Assembly: GCA_005503165.1 (NCBI GenBank) | Contig: SCNT01000007.1 | Coordinates: 62,001-126,000 of the forward strand | DNA from: Sphingomonadaceae bacterium 3R27E2-A | GTDB taxonomy: Bacteria; Pseudomonadota; Alphaproteobacteria; Sphingomonadales; Sphingomonadaceae | Reading direction: 5' to 3' | DNA: 64,000 nt | In this document: one piece after another, positions 1-7,113 of the stretch | How the letters are laid out: every line of letters begins with the position of its first letter | How positions within the stretch are numbered: position 1 is the first letter of the stretch | Made by a program: the position numbers and the translations under genes | The notes under the pieces: model-generated | Database searches by the model: none | What the model was told of the DNA's origin: nothing | What the model saw: only the letters and a program-made list of their open reading frames with translations

Positions 1-147
1 CTCGGTGCCGCTCGCCATCTCGCTGAGCGCGAGGCGGCGGCGGGCGTAACCCGGCGTCTGGGCGTTGGCGATATTGTCGCCGATCGTCGTCATCGCGCGC
101 GAATAGGCCTTGAGCCCGCTCGCGCCGATGCTGAGGAGATCGCTCAC
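1..147 (-). CDS. flgK: Flagellar hook-filament junction protein FlgK, N-terminal fragment
   Basis: The gene begins with GTG at 147 and runs off the left edge of the window; 49 codons are visible. The first residues (VSDLLSIGASGLKAYSRAM) and the following DNIANAQTPGYARRR are the standard N-terminal rod/hook motif of FlgK (HAP1), which joins hook and filament. The GTG overlaps the flgJ stop by four bases (GTGA), so it is translationally coupled as the next gene of the flgB-flgK operon. A FlgG-like rod protein has a similar N-terminus, but position after flgJ argues for FlgK. Confidence 0.85.
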   Translation of the reverse strand, partial: MSDLLSIGASGLKAYSRAMTTIGDNIANAQTPGYARRRLALSEMASGTE

Positions 148-461
148 TGCACGCCTCCGCCAAGTTTGCTCGGGCCGCTGCCTGCGATGCCATCGAACTG
201 GCGCTCGACCATGTCGGCGATGCCGAACTGGCGCATCGCGGCGATGCTGTCGGCGGTCTTGGCGTCGGCCATCTCGCGGAAATTGTCGGTCGCGCTCGAC
301 CCGAAGATGTCGGAGCCGAGCTTCGCCTGGCGCATCGACGCCATCAACTGGCGCAGGATTACCGCTTCGAAAGCCTCGGCCGCCTTGCGCAGCCCGCCGT
401 CGCCGCCGCCGGCGGCCGCGGGGGTCGGCGTCGCCGACGAAAAGGAGATGGGCGTCGTCAT
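144..461 (-). CDS. flgJ: Rod-binding protein FlgJ, single-domain form without muramidase
   Basis: The 105-residue product matches only the N-terminal rod-binding (rod scaffold/cap) half of enterobacterial FlgJ, with the typical stretch AAEAFEAVILRQLMASMRQA (residues 28-47) and a following DIFG...NFREM. The C-terminal glucosaminidase domain of the about 313-residue Salmonella protein is absent. The start ATG overlaps the flgI stop by four bases. It acts in the periplasm in rod assembly; wall opening is presumably done by the separate transglycosylase at 7497-8321. Single-domain FlgJ is common in alphaproteobacteria. Confidence 0.92.
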   Translation of the reverse strand: MTTPISFSSATPTPAAAGGGDGGLRKAAEAFEAVILRQLMASMRQAKLGSDIFGSSATDNFREMADAKTADSIAAMRQFGIADMVERQFDGIAGSGPSKLGGGVQ

Positions 462-1567
462 ATGATCACCAGCTCGGCTGTGAGCGCGCCGGCCTGGCTC
501 AGCGCCTCGAGGATGGCGACGAGGTCGCCGGGGGGAACGCCCATGCGGTTGATCGCATCGACGAGTTCGGAGAGCGACGCGGTCGGCGCGACCAGCATCA
601 TCGGGCGATATTCCTCGGTCACCTCAACGTCGCTCGATTCCTCGACCGCGGTCTGGCCGCGGCTGAAGGGCTCGGGCTGGACGACGCGCGGCGATTCCTT
701 GATCGCGACGGTCAGCTTGCCCTGCGACACCGCGGCGGTGCCGACGCGCACCGCGCCGTTGATCACCACCGTGCCGGTGCGCGCGTTGACGATGACCTTG
801 GCGGCCGCTTCGGTGCGCCGGACGCCGAGATTCTCGATCTGCGACATCAGCCGCATGCGCGCGTCGCCGCCGCCCGGGGCACGGATCGCGACGCTGGCGC
901 CGTCGATCATCGACGCGCTGCCGGGGATCGCCGCGTTGATCGCGTCGGTCACCGCCTTGGCGTTGGTCGCGTCGAACTGGTGGAGGTTGAAGGTCAGCAT
1001 TTCGCTGCTCCCGAAGCCTGTATCGACCGACCGTTCGACCGTCGCGCCACCCGCGATCCGCCCGCTCGACGGCACATTGACCGTCAGCTTCGACCCGTCG
1101 GCGGCATCGACGCCGAGCCCGCCGATGACGAGATTACCCTGCACCATCGCATAGATCTGGCCGTCCGCGCCATAGAGCGGCGCGAGCACGAGCGTGCCGC
1201 CGCGCAGGCTCTTGGCCTTACCGATCGCCGAGACAGTGACGTCGAGGCGCTGGCCGGGCTTGGCGAACGGCGGCAGCTCGGCGGTGATCATCACTGCGGC
1301 GGCGTTCTTGAGCGCGGGGTTCACCCCGGCGGGGAGCGTCAGTCCGAAGCGCTGGACCGCGCCCTTCATGCCCAGCGTCGAATAATCCAGGCTGTCGTCG
1401 CCCGTGCCCGCGAGCCCGACGACGATGCCGTAACCGGTGAGCTGATTGGCGCGCAGGCCCTGGAACTGGCCCATGTCCTTGATGCGCTGCGCCTGCGCCG
1501 GGCCCGCGAAAGCGAAGCTGGCGATCAGGAGCGCGAGGAAGGTGAGGATGGCGTGACGCTGGCGCAC
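458..1567 (-). CDS. flgI: Flagellar P-ring protein FlgI
   Basis: The 369-residue protein has a Sec signal peptide (hydrophobic residues 8-22, probable cleavage after AQA at 24-26), then the family opening RIKDMGQFQGLRANQLTGYG and VVGLAGTGDD. The length equals the family norm (about 365). It forms the periplasmic ring around the rod in the peptidoglycan layer. It sits between flgH and flgJ in the canonical order and overlaps flgJ by four bases (ATGA). Nothing in it looks damaged. Confidence 0.97.
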   Translation of the reverse strand: MRQRHAILTFLALLIASFAFAGPAQAQRIKDMGQFQGLRANQLTGYGIVVGLAGTGDDSLDYSTLGMKGAVQRFGLTLPAGVNPALKNAAAVMITAELPPFAKPGQRLDVTVSAIGKAKSLRGGTLVLAPLYGADGQIYAMVQGNLVIGGLGVDAADGSKLTVNVPSSGRIAGGATVERSVDTGFGSSEMLTFNLHQFDATNAKAVTDAINAAIPGSASMIDGASVAIRAPGGGDARMRLMSQIENLGVRRTEAAAKVIVNARTGTVVINGAVRVGTAAVSQGKLTVAIKESPRVVQPEPFSRGQTAVEESSDVEVTEEYRPMMLVAPTASLSELVDAINRMGVPPGDLVAILEALSQAGALTAELVII

Positions 1568-1588
1568 TGGTGGGTCCCTTTGCGGCTG

Positions 1589-2266
1589 TCAGAACGGGCT
1601 GATGATCGAGAAGAATTTCTGCAGCCAGCCCTGCTGGCTGGCGCGGGCGATCTCGCCCTTCCCGGTGTAGCGGATGTGCGCATTGGCGACGCGGGTCGAC
1701 AGCACGCGATTGTCGGCGCTGACGTCGGCCGCGCGGACGAGCCCCGCGATCTGGACGCGCTCGTCGCCACGGTTGAGCGTGATCAGCTTCTCGCCCTTCA
1801 CCAGCATCGTGCCGTTCGGATAGACCGCGGCGACGGTGACGGTGACTTCGCCCGACAGCATGTTCGACTGCGCGGCGTCGCCCTTGCCCTTGAACTGCGA
1901 GCCACCGCCCATCGCGACGTCGCTGGGGTTGAACAGCGACAACGGGCCGGTGGTCGGCGGGGTCAGGCCGAAGCTGCCGTCGCGGTTGGTGCCCGCGCTG
2001 TTGCTCTTCGCCCCGATCGTGCGCTCGACGAGCTGGATCGTCAGGATATCGCCGACCTGCCCCGCCCGCGCGCCCGAGGTGAGCGCGACATAGCTGCCCT
2101 GGAAGATCGAGCCATTGGCCGGCGGCGCCGGCGGCACCGGGTCGGGCAAGGTGACCGAAAAGGCGTCGGGCGCGATCTTGTCCTTCTTCGCTTCGGCCGC
2201 GGCCGGAACCGCGAGCAAGCCGAAGAAGAGCGCGCCGGAGGCCAGCTTAGAGAGTCTGGGTCGCAT
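1589..2266 (-). CDS. flgH: Flagellar L-ring protein FlgH, apparently not a lipoprotein
   Basis: The 225-residue protein has a signal peptide (cleavage probably after AEA near residue 25) followed by the FlgH core: GSIFQGS, VGDILTIQLVE, and the C-terminal FlgH stretch ending IRYTGKGEIARASQQGWLQ. It forms the outer-membrane ring of the basal body. E. coli FlgH is a lipoprotein; here there is no cysteine anywhere in the protein, so no lipobox. The start lies 20 bases inside flgG. Identification by sequence and position is firm; the anchoring mode is open. Confidence 0.95.
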   Translation of the reverse strand: MRPRLSKLASGALFFGLLAVPAAAEAKKDKIAPDAFSVTLPDPVPPAPPANGSIFQGSYVALTSGARAGQVGDILTIQLVERTIGAKSNSAGTNRDGSFGLTPPTTGPLSLFNPSDVAMGGGSQFKGKGDAAQSNMLSGEVTVTVAAVYPNGTMLVKGEKLITLNRGDERVQIAGLVRAADVSADNRVLSTRVANAHIRYTGKGEIARASQQGWLQKFFSIISPF

Positions 2267-3035
2267 TTTTCAGCATCTCGTCGGTGGCCTGGATCATCTT
2301 CGAATTGACCTCATAGGCGCGCTGGGTCTCGATCATGTCGACCAGTTCCTCGACGACATTGACGTTCGATCCCTCGAGCATCCCGCCGCGCAGCGTGCCG
2401 CGCCCCTCCTCGCCCGCGGCGCCGACCAGCGGCGCCCCCGACGAAGCGGTCTCGACCAGGATATTGTCGCCGATCGCCTGCAGCCCCGAGGGGTTGGCGA
2501 AGCGCGCAATCTCGATGCGGCCGAGTTCGGTCGCTTCGGCCTGGCCGGCGATCGTGGCGGAGACCGTGCCGTCGGCGCCGATCGAAATGCCGGTGGCGTC
2601 CTCGGGGATCTGGATCTGCGGCTGGATCGGCTTGCCGTCGGGGGTGATGATCGTGCCGTCGGCCGAGCGGTTGAAATTGCCCGCACGCGTATAGCCCATG
2701 CGCCCGTCGGGCATCTGGACCTGGAAATAGCCCGCGCCCTCGATCGCGACGTCGAGCGCATTGCCCGTCGTCTGCAGCGTCCCCTGCGTATCCATGCGCG
2801 AGGTGCCCGCGAGTTCGACGCCGGTGCCGAGGTTCAGGCCCGTCGCATAGCGGTTCTCCGCCGACGAGGGCGCCCCCGCCTGCGTCATGATCTGATAGCC
2901 GAGCGTCTCGAAATTGGCGCGGTCGCGCTTGAAGCCCGTGGTGTTCACGTTGGCGAGGTTGTTCGCGATCACCTGCATCCGGAAGCCCTGGGCATCCAGA
3001 CCGGTTCGCGCGACGTGCAGGGCACCATAGCTCAT
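2247..3035 (-). CDS. flgG: Distal rod protein FlgG
   Basis: The 262-residue product has the length and both terminal motifs of FlgG: N-terminal YGALHVARTGLDAQGFRMQV with NNLANVNTTGFKRDRANFE, and C-terminal GSNVNVVEELVDMIETQRAY ending in KNATQTL. It builds the distal rod in the periplasm. Its 3' end overlaps flgH by 20 bases, so the two are likely translationally coupled. It is preceded by flgF with a 12-base gap. Confidence 0.97.
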   Translation of the reverse strand: MSYGALHVARTGLDAQGFRMQVIANNLANVNTTGFKRDRANFETLGYQIMTQAGAPSSAENRYATGLNLGTGVELAGTSRMDTQGTLQTTGNALDVAIEGAGYFQVQMPDGRMGYTRAGNFNRSADGTIITPDGKPIQPQIQIPEDATGISIGADGTVSATIAGQAEATELGRIEIARFANPSGLQAIGDNILVETASSGAPLVGAAGEEGRGTLRGGMLEGSNVNVVEELVDMIETQRAYEVNSKMIQATDEMLKNATQTL

Positions 3036-3047
3036 TGTCGTATCTCC

Positions 3048-3791
3048 TTAACGCGGCAGCGCCATCAGGTTCGCGGTCGAGCTGTCCATGTCGCGCGCGT
3101 CCTCGATGAGCTTCAATTGCGAGTCCCAGGCCTTGCTGGCCTCGATCATGTCGACGAGGGCGACCGTCGCGGTGACGTTCGAGCCCTCGATCGAGCGGAT
3201 CATCACGCGCGCTTCGGGATCGTCGGGCAAGATGCCGCCGCCCTTCACGCGGAAGAGGTTGTCGAGCCCCTTGACGATGTCCGAGCCGGTGGTGGTCGCG
3301 AGCCGCAGCCGGTCGACCTCCTGCGGATTTTCGGGATCGCCGCCGGCGGGGACGACGAAGACGCGCCCCTGCTCGTCGATCTTGATCGAATCCGCGGGCG
3401 GGATGGTGACGGGGCCTTGCGAGCCCTGCACCGGATGGCCGTCGCCCGTCGTCAGCAGCCCGCTCGGCGAAACCTGCAGGTCGCCGCGGCGGGTATAGGC
3501 CTCCTCGCCGTTCGGCGCCTGGACGACGAGCATCGCGTCGCCCGCCATCGCGATGTCGAGGTCGCGCCCCGTCGCCGTGATCGTGCCGGCGCGCATGTCG
3601 GCGCCGACGACTTCCTCCGACGCCATTGCGCGCCCGCCCATGCCGTTCCCGTGCAGCCACAAGGACTGCGCCTCGGCCATGTCGGCGCGGAAACCCGGGG
3701 TCTGGGCGTTGGCGAGGTTGTTCGCAATCGCCGTCTGCCGGGCCATGCTGCCCCGCATCGCGGTGAGGCTGGTATAGATGACGCGGTCCAT
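3048..3791 (-). CDS. flgF: Proximal rod protein FlgF
   Basis: The 247-residue protein carries the rod-protein N-terminus (YTSLTAMRGSMARQTAIANN, then LANAQTPGFRADMAEA) and C-terminus (IEGSNVTATVALVDMIEASK), with a length typical of FlgF (about 250). It lies between flgE and flgG as expected and forms part of the proximal rod. The start is ATG at 3791, 35 bases after the flgE stop. Confidence 0.94.
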   Translation of the reverse strand: MDRVIYTSLTAMRGSMARQTAIANNLANAQTPGFRADMAEAQSLWLHGNGMGGRAMASEEVVGADMRAGTITATGRDLDIAMAGDAMLVVQAPNGEEAYTRRGDLQVSPSGLLTTGDGHPVQGSQGPVTIPPADSIKIDEQGRVFVVPAGGDPENPQEVDRLRLATTTGSDIVKGLDNLFRVKGGGILPDDPEARVMIRSIEGSNVTATVALVDMIEASKAWDSQLKLIEDARDMDSSTANLMALPR

Positions 3792-3826
3792 GGGGATCCT
3801 TCCGGCAAACGGCGGTTAGCGGATGA

Positions 3827-4654
3827 TCAGCGCAGGCCGATGATCGTCTGCGTCAGCGCGGACGCACCCTCGATCGCCTTGGCATTCGCCTGGAAATTGC
3901 GCTGCGCGGCGATCAGCATCACCAGTTCCTCGGTGATGTCGACGTTCGAGCGTTCGAGCGCGCCCGAGCGGATCGTGCCCATCGGACCATTGGTCGCGGC
4001 GTCGATCGTCGGCGGGCCGCTGTTGCCGGTCGACTGCCAGTGCGCGTCGCCGACGGGGCGGAGGCCCTCCATCGCGGGGAAGGTCGCCATCGCGATCTTG
4101 CCGAGCACCTGCGTCGATCCGTCGGCGAAGGTCGCCGAAGCGAGGCCGTCGAGGCCGATCGAAACATTGACCAGCGCCGCGTCGGGATTGCCCGCCGCAT
4201 GCTGCGGCACGACGAAATCCTGGGTCGAGGCGAGGTCGCGGCTGGTGACATTGCCGTTGGCATCGACGGGCAGCAGTTGCAGCGTCGCGCCGGTCGAGTC
4301 GATCACGCGGCCGTTCTCGAGCGGCGTGAACGAGCCGTTCCGGGTATAGGTGACCTGATTGCGCGGCGCATCGCCCTTCACGACGAACATCCCGTCGCCG
4401 ATGATCGCCATGTCGAACGTCTTCTCGCTCGATTCATACGACCCCTGGGTGAACTGCTGGGTGATGCCGTTGAGGCGCGTGCCCTGCCCCGCGACCGTCT
4501 TGGCCGACTGGTTGGGCGAGGCGGCGAAAATGTCGCCGAACTGCGCCTTGCTGCGCTTGAAGCCGATCGAGCCGGCGTTGGCGATGTTGTTCGAGGTGAC
4601 CGACATGTCGGTCTGCGCGGCCTTGAGGCCCGAAAGCGAGGTATAGAAAGACAT
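3827..4654 (-). CDS. flgE: Flagellar hook protein FlgE, unusually short (275 aa)
   Basis: The gene lies at the flgE position between flgD and flgF. The N-terminus (SFYTSLSGLKAAQTDMSVTS, NNIANAGSIGFKRSKAQF) and the C-terminus (SGALERSNVDITEELVMLI, AAQRNFQANAKAIEGAS) are hook-type. The protein has only 275 residues against about 400 in enterobacteria, so the surface-exposed middle region (D2-like) is largely missing and it is close in size to FlgG. FlgE is assigned from the operon slot and hook-type ends; a FlgG-like paralogue acting as hook cannot be excluded. Confidence 0.85.
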   Translation of the reverse strand: MSFYTSLSGLKAAQTDMSVTSNNIANAGSIGFKRSKAQFGDIFAASPNQSAKTVAGQGTRLNGITQQFTQGSYESSEKTFDMAIIGDGMFVVKGDAPRNQVTYTRNGSFTPLENGRVIDSTGATLQLLPVDANGNVTSRDLASTQDFVVPQHAAGNPDAALVNVSIGLDGLASATFADGSTQVLGKIAMATFPAMEGLRPVGDAHWQSTGNSGPPTIDAATNGPMGTIRSGALERSNVDITEELVMLIAAQRNFQANAKAIEGASALTQTIIGLR

Positions 4655-4664
4655 GGGACTATCC

Positions 4665-4970
4665 TTACTGCTGGGTGGTGTTGGTAGGGGCGGGCGTGGT
4701 CGCCGCCTTGATGTCCTTGAGCAGCTGGGTCTGCGCCGTGAGCTGCTCGGAGATCTGCTGGAGCGTGGTGTTGGTCTCGGTGATCCCGGCGAGGCTCGAG
4801 AATTGCGCCATCTGCGCGACCATCTGCTGGTTATCGACCGGGTTGAACGGGTCCTGCTGGCTCAGCTGTGCGGTCATCAGGCGCAGGAAGTCCTGCTGCC
4901 CCATCTGATTCGAGGTGCCTTTCGGCTGAATCACGACGTTGCTGTTATTGGTGACGCTGTTGACGGCCAT
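4665..4970 (-). CDS. flgD: Hook cap/scaffold protein FlgD, N-terminal domain only
   Basis: The 101-residue product holds the FlgD signature DFLRLMTAQLSQQDPFNPVD and QQMVAQMAQFSSLAGI, followed by a helical segment and a low-complexity Thr/Pro/Gln tail. Enterobacterial FlgD (about 230 aa) has two extra C-terminal domains (tudor-like and Ig-like) that are entirely absent. The frame is intact and the gene lies between flgC and flgE, so this looks like a natural short form. It parallels the short FlgE it would polymerise. Confidence 0.93.
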   Translation of the reverse strand: MAVNSVTNNSNVVIQPKGTSNQMGQQDFLRLMTAQLSQQDPFNPVDNQQMVAQMAQFSSLAGITETNTTLQQISEQLTAQTQLLKDIKAATTPAPTNTTQQ

Positions 4971-4971
4971 C

Positions 4972-5382
4972 TTACTGTCCCATCCTGAGGGTTTCGTTGA
5001 TCAGGCCCTTGGCGGTTTCCAGGACCTGGACATTGTTCTGATATTGCCGGGCGGTCTCGACCATCTCGACCAGCTCGGCGGCGCTATCGACCGCGGCTTC
5101 CCAGACATTGCCGTCGGCATCGGCCAGCGGGTTGTTGGGATCGTGCTTCTTGGTCGGGGTCATCCTGGTCTGGGTGACCTGGTCGACCTGGACCGTCGCG
5201 CGGCCCTGCTGATCCATCACGGTGCGGAACACCGGCTTCATCGCGCGATAGGCGGTCGCCTCGCTGCCCGCCGTCGTCCCGGCATTGGCCAGGTTCGACG
5301 CGGTGGTGTTGAGGCGGACGAGCTGCGCCGACATCGCGCGGCCGCTGATGTCGAAGACCGAGAGCGAGCCGTTCATGGTCAC
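4972..5382 (-). CDS. flgC: Proximal rod protein FlgC
   Basis: The 136-residue protein has the FlgC N-terminus (SVFDISGRAMSAQLVRLNTT, ASNLANAGTTAGSEATAYRA) and C-terminus (AAELVEMVETARQYQNNVQV, LETAKGLINETLRMGQ). The length is normal. Its start overlaps the flgB stop by four bases (ATGA), and flgD follows directly. It is a proximal rod component secreted through the flagellar export apparatus. Confidence 0.97.
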   Translation of the reverse strand: MTMNGSLSVFDISGRAMSAQLVRLNTTASNLANAGTTAGSEATAYRAMKPVFRTVMDQQGRATVQVDQVTQTRMTPTKKHDPNNPLADADGNVWEAAVDSAAELVEMVETARQYQNNVQVLETAKGLINETLRMGQ

Positions 5383-5717
5383 TCGCCCTTCAGCGCGCGG
5401 GTCAGCGTGTTCACGCGCCCCGACAGGAAAGAGAGGCTCGAGCGATAGGCGAGCGCATTTTCGGCGAAGGCGGTCTGCTCGGTCGCCATCTCGACGGTGT
5501 TGCCGTCGAGCGACGACTGGACGGGCACGCGATAGGAAATCGCGCCCTGCATGTCGCCGCCCTGCTGCGCGAGGTCGAGCGCCTTCGAGAAGTCGAGGTC
5601 GCGCGCCTTGTACCCCGGCGTCGCGGCGTTGGCGATGTTCGACGCCAGCATCATCATGCGCTGGCTGCGCAGCTGAAGCGCGCTGGCGTGGATGCCAAAG
5701 AGCTTTTCGGATGCCAT
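5379..5717 (-). CDS. flgB: Proximal rod protein FlgB
   Basis: The 112-residue protein starts at ATG 5717, eight bases after the Shine-Dalgarno-like AAGGA; an in-frame upstream start at 5753 would add 12 untypical residues and is not used here. FlgB motifs are clear: FGIHASALQLRSQRMMMLAS, NIANAATPGYKARDLDFSKAL, and a C-terminal AFAENALAYRSSLSFLSGRV. It is the first gene of the flgBCDEFGHIJK operon, driven by the sigma-54 promoter at 5790-5805. Confidence 0.96.
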   Translation of the reverse strand: MASEKLFGIHASALQLRSQRMMMLASNIANAATPGYKARDLDFSKALDLAQQGGDMQGAISYRVPVQSSLDGNTVEMATEQTAFAENALAYRSSLSFLSGRVNTLTRALKGE

Positions 5718-5789
5718 CACATCATTCCTTCTTTCGACGGTCCCGTCCGGCACCGGCCGGCGCAGACGCGCGGAAACACCAAGGCATGA

Positions 5790-5805
5790 TGCAATGCGCG
5801 TGCCA
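5790..5805 (-). promoter_or_regulatory. Sigma-54 promoter of the flgB operon
   Basis: On the minus strand the site reads TGGCACGCGCATTGCA, a full match to the -24/-12 consensus TGGCACG-N4-TTGCA with the required ten bases between GG and GC. The predicted start of transcription is near 5780, about 60 bases upstream of flgB. It is back-to-back with the site at 5937-5952; an activator of the FleQ/FlbD type would be required. Confidence 0.88.
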
Positions 5806-5936
5806 AAATGATTTTATGGCTGGAAATCAGCGCGAAAAGGGCGATCACCGGCGGCTCGATTTTCGCCCGACCCAGGGCGGTCAAAATTCTGACGGCCTCC
5901 TGTCGGAACCGCCCGAACGTCGCGGCAAAGCGGGAC

Positions 5937-5952
5937 TGGCACGCATCCTGCA
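5937..5952 (+). promoter_or_regulatory. Sigma-54 promoter of flgA
   Basis: The site TGGCACGCATCCTGCA keeps the invariant GG and GC with ten bases between them and differs from the ideal element only at the first T of TTGCA. Transcription would start near 5962, leaving a leader of about 30 bases with the flgA ribosome-binding site. Confidence 0.82.
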
Positions 5953-5991
5953 ATCCTGCGAGCGACCATTTTGGACCAAAGGAGATGGGTC

Positions 5992-6498
5992 GTGAACCGC
6001 AAGATCATCATGGGCGTCATTGCTTTTGCCGCCTGCATCCCCGCCGCATCGGCGCAGCAGGCCAGCGAGGACTGGCAGACGATCGACGTGCTCACCGCGA
6101 TGGTGGCCAATGCGATGGGCCGCACCGCTACCCCGATCGACCGCCGCATCAAGCTCGCGCGTTGCCCCGAGCAGGCGTCGGTCACCGCGATCGACGCCAA
6201 TGCGCTCGCGGTGCGTTGCCCGTCGCTCGGCTGGCGGCTGCGCGTCCCGATGAGCGGCCCGGCCGGCGCCAGCGCCGCGGGCGGCTTCGTCGCCAAGCCT
6301 GCCGCCGCCGCACCGGCCATCCGCCGCGGCGACAATGTCCGCGTGACGATCGAAACCGAAAGCTTCGCGATCAGCTATGCCGCGACCGCGACGCAGGACG
6401 GCCGCGTCGGCGAGCTCATCGCGCTCAAGGGCAGCGATCCCAAATCGAGCCTCAGCGCCATCGTCACCGGCCCCGGCCGCGCGCGCCTGGCGGATTGA
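5992..6498 (+). CDS. flgA: P-ring assembly chaperone FlgA
   Basis: The start chosen is GTG at 5992, preceded by AAAGGAGA at good spacing; a TTG 21 bases upstream lies before that site and is rejected. The 168-residue product has a signal peptide (hydrophobic residues 5-17, cleavage after ASA before QQ) and the FlgA/SAF-like C-terminal half with GDNVRVTIETESFAISYAA. It helps assemble the P-ring in the periplasm. It is divergent from flgB and has its own sigma-54 promoter. It is somewhat shorter than E. coli FlgA (219 aa). Confidence 0.9.
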   Translation: MNRKIIMGVIAFAACIPAASAQQASEDWQTIDVLTAMVANAMGRTATPIDRRIKLARCPEQASVTAIDANALAVRCPSLGWRLRVPMSGPAGASAAGGFVAKPAAAAPAIRRGDNVRVTIETESFAISYAATATQDGRVGELIALKGSDPKSSLSAIVTGPGRARLAD

Positions 6499-6507
6499 CC
6501 TAATCAC

Positions 6508-6638
6508 GCCCTCCCCTTCAGGGGAGGGCAGCGAGACTTAGGTCCGGCGTAGCCGGCCTTAGTCGCAGCGGGTGGGGGCCCGAAACCTCGCGCAAGGCCG
6601 CGGGCCCCCACCCCAACCCCTCCCCTGAAGGGGAGGGG
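6508..6638. repeat. Composite intergenic palindrome (GC-rich REP-like element)
   Basis: Three nested inverted repeats occur in about 130 bases. GCCCTCCCC-TTCA-GGGGAGGGC is at 6508-6529. GGGTGGGGGCCCG at 6570-6582 is the exact reverse complement of 6601-6613. CCCCTCCCC-TGAA-GGGGAGGGG is at 6617-6638. The outer palindromes also pair with each other. Such elements are frequent between genes in sphingomonads; here it would fold into a strong structure downstream of flgA and may stop or attenuate read-through. A degenerate single arm occurs after fliA near 11176-11200. Confidence 0.75.
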
Positions 6639-6726
6639 CTTTAGACAACAAACCCTGCTCTGGCCGGGTGGCTGTCGGTTTTCCGACGCTGCCGGGCCTT
6701 TTCTTATCTTTTTCGCAAGACCTGCC

Positions 6727-6753
6727 TTAATCGCCCGCGCACCCCGCCGTTAA
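6727..6753 (+). promoter_or_regulatory. Possible sigma-28 promoter of flgM
   Basis: The -10-like element GCCGTTAA (6746-6753) matches seven of eight positions of the sigma-28 consensus GCCGATAA. Eleven bases upstream, TTAATCGC (6727-6734) is only a weak match to TAAAGTTT. flgM genes are often FliA-dependent, and fliA is encoded nearby. Support is modest. Confidence 0.35.
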
Positions 6754-6810
6754 AGCCCCTGTAAGCGCCGCGTCGATTTTCCGACGGCGGCCATTGGAAA
6801 GGAGGCGCAT

Positions 6811-7113
6811 ATGACGGGAGACGGCAAGATCGGATTGCAGGTCGGCAATGTCGTGCGCCTCGGCGCCGTGCGCAAACTCGCCTCCGCCACCACCGAGGAA
6901 AAAGCCGCCACGATGCCGCGCCCGACGCAGGACGCCGCCGCGAGCGCCAGCCTGATCACCCTCGCCGCCGATATCGCAAAGCAGCCGGTCCCGGTCGACC
7001 ATGGCCGCGTCGCCGCGATCCGCGAGGCGATCGCGGGCGGCAGCTACCGGCTCGACCCCGCCGCCACAGCGCGCGCGATGCTGCAGTTCCACGCCGGCAG
7101 CGCCGACGCATGA
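6811..7113 (+). CDS. flgM: Anti-sigma-28 factor FlgM
   Basis: The 100-residue protein resembles FlgM in size and in its C-terminal sigma-binding half: ALITLAADIA-like helix (residues 47-56), then VDHGRVAAIREAIAGGSYRL and a final helix DPAATARAMLQFHA. It would hold FliA inactive until it is exported through the completed hook-basal body. The start ATG has a strong AAAGGAGG site. It overlaps the next gene by four bases (ATGA). Confidence 0.9.
   Translation: MTGDGKIGLQVGNVVRLGAVRKLASATTEEKAATMPRPTQDAAASASLITLAADIAKQPVPVDHGRVAAIREAIAGGSYRLDPAATARAMLQFHAGSADA

Larger units (their letters stand above)
6499..6810. other. Intergenic region flgA-flgM
   Basis: This stretch of about 310 bases has no gene. 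It holds a large composite inverted repeat (6508-6638), two copies of a short hairpin, CGTCG-ATTTTC-CGACG at 6771-6786 and a near copy at 6673-6688, a possible sigma-28 promoter and the flgM ribosome-binding site (AAAGGAGG). Confidence 0.7.

Noticed and set aside
5718-5753. Longer FlgB start at 5753
   Set aside because: The extra 12 residues do not fit FlgB, and a ribosome-binding site precedes the ATG at 5717.
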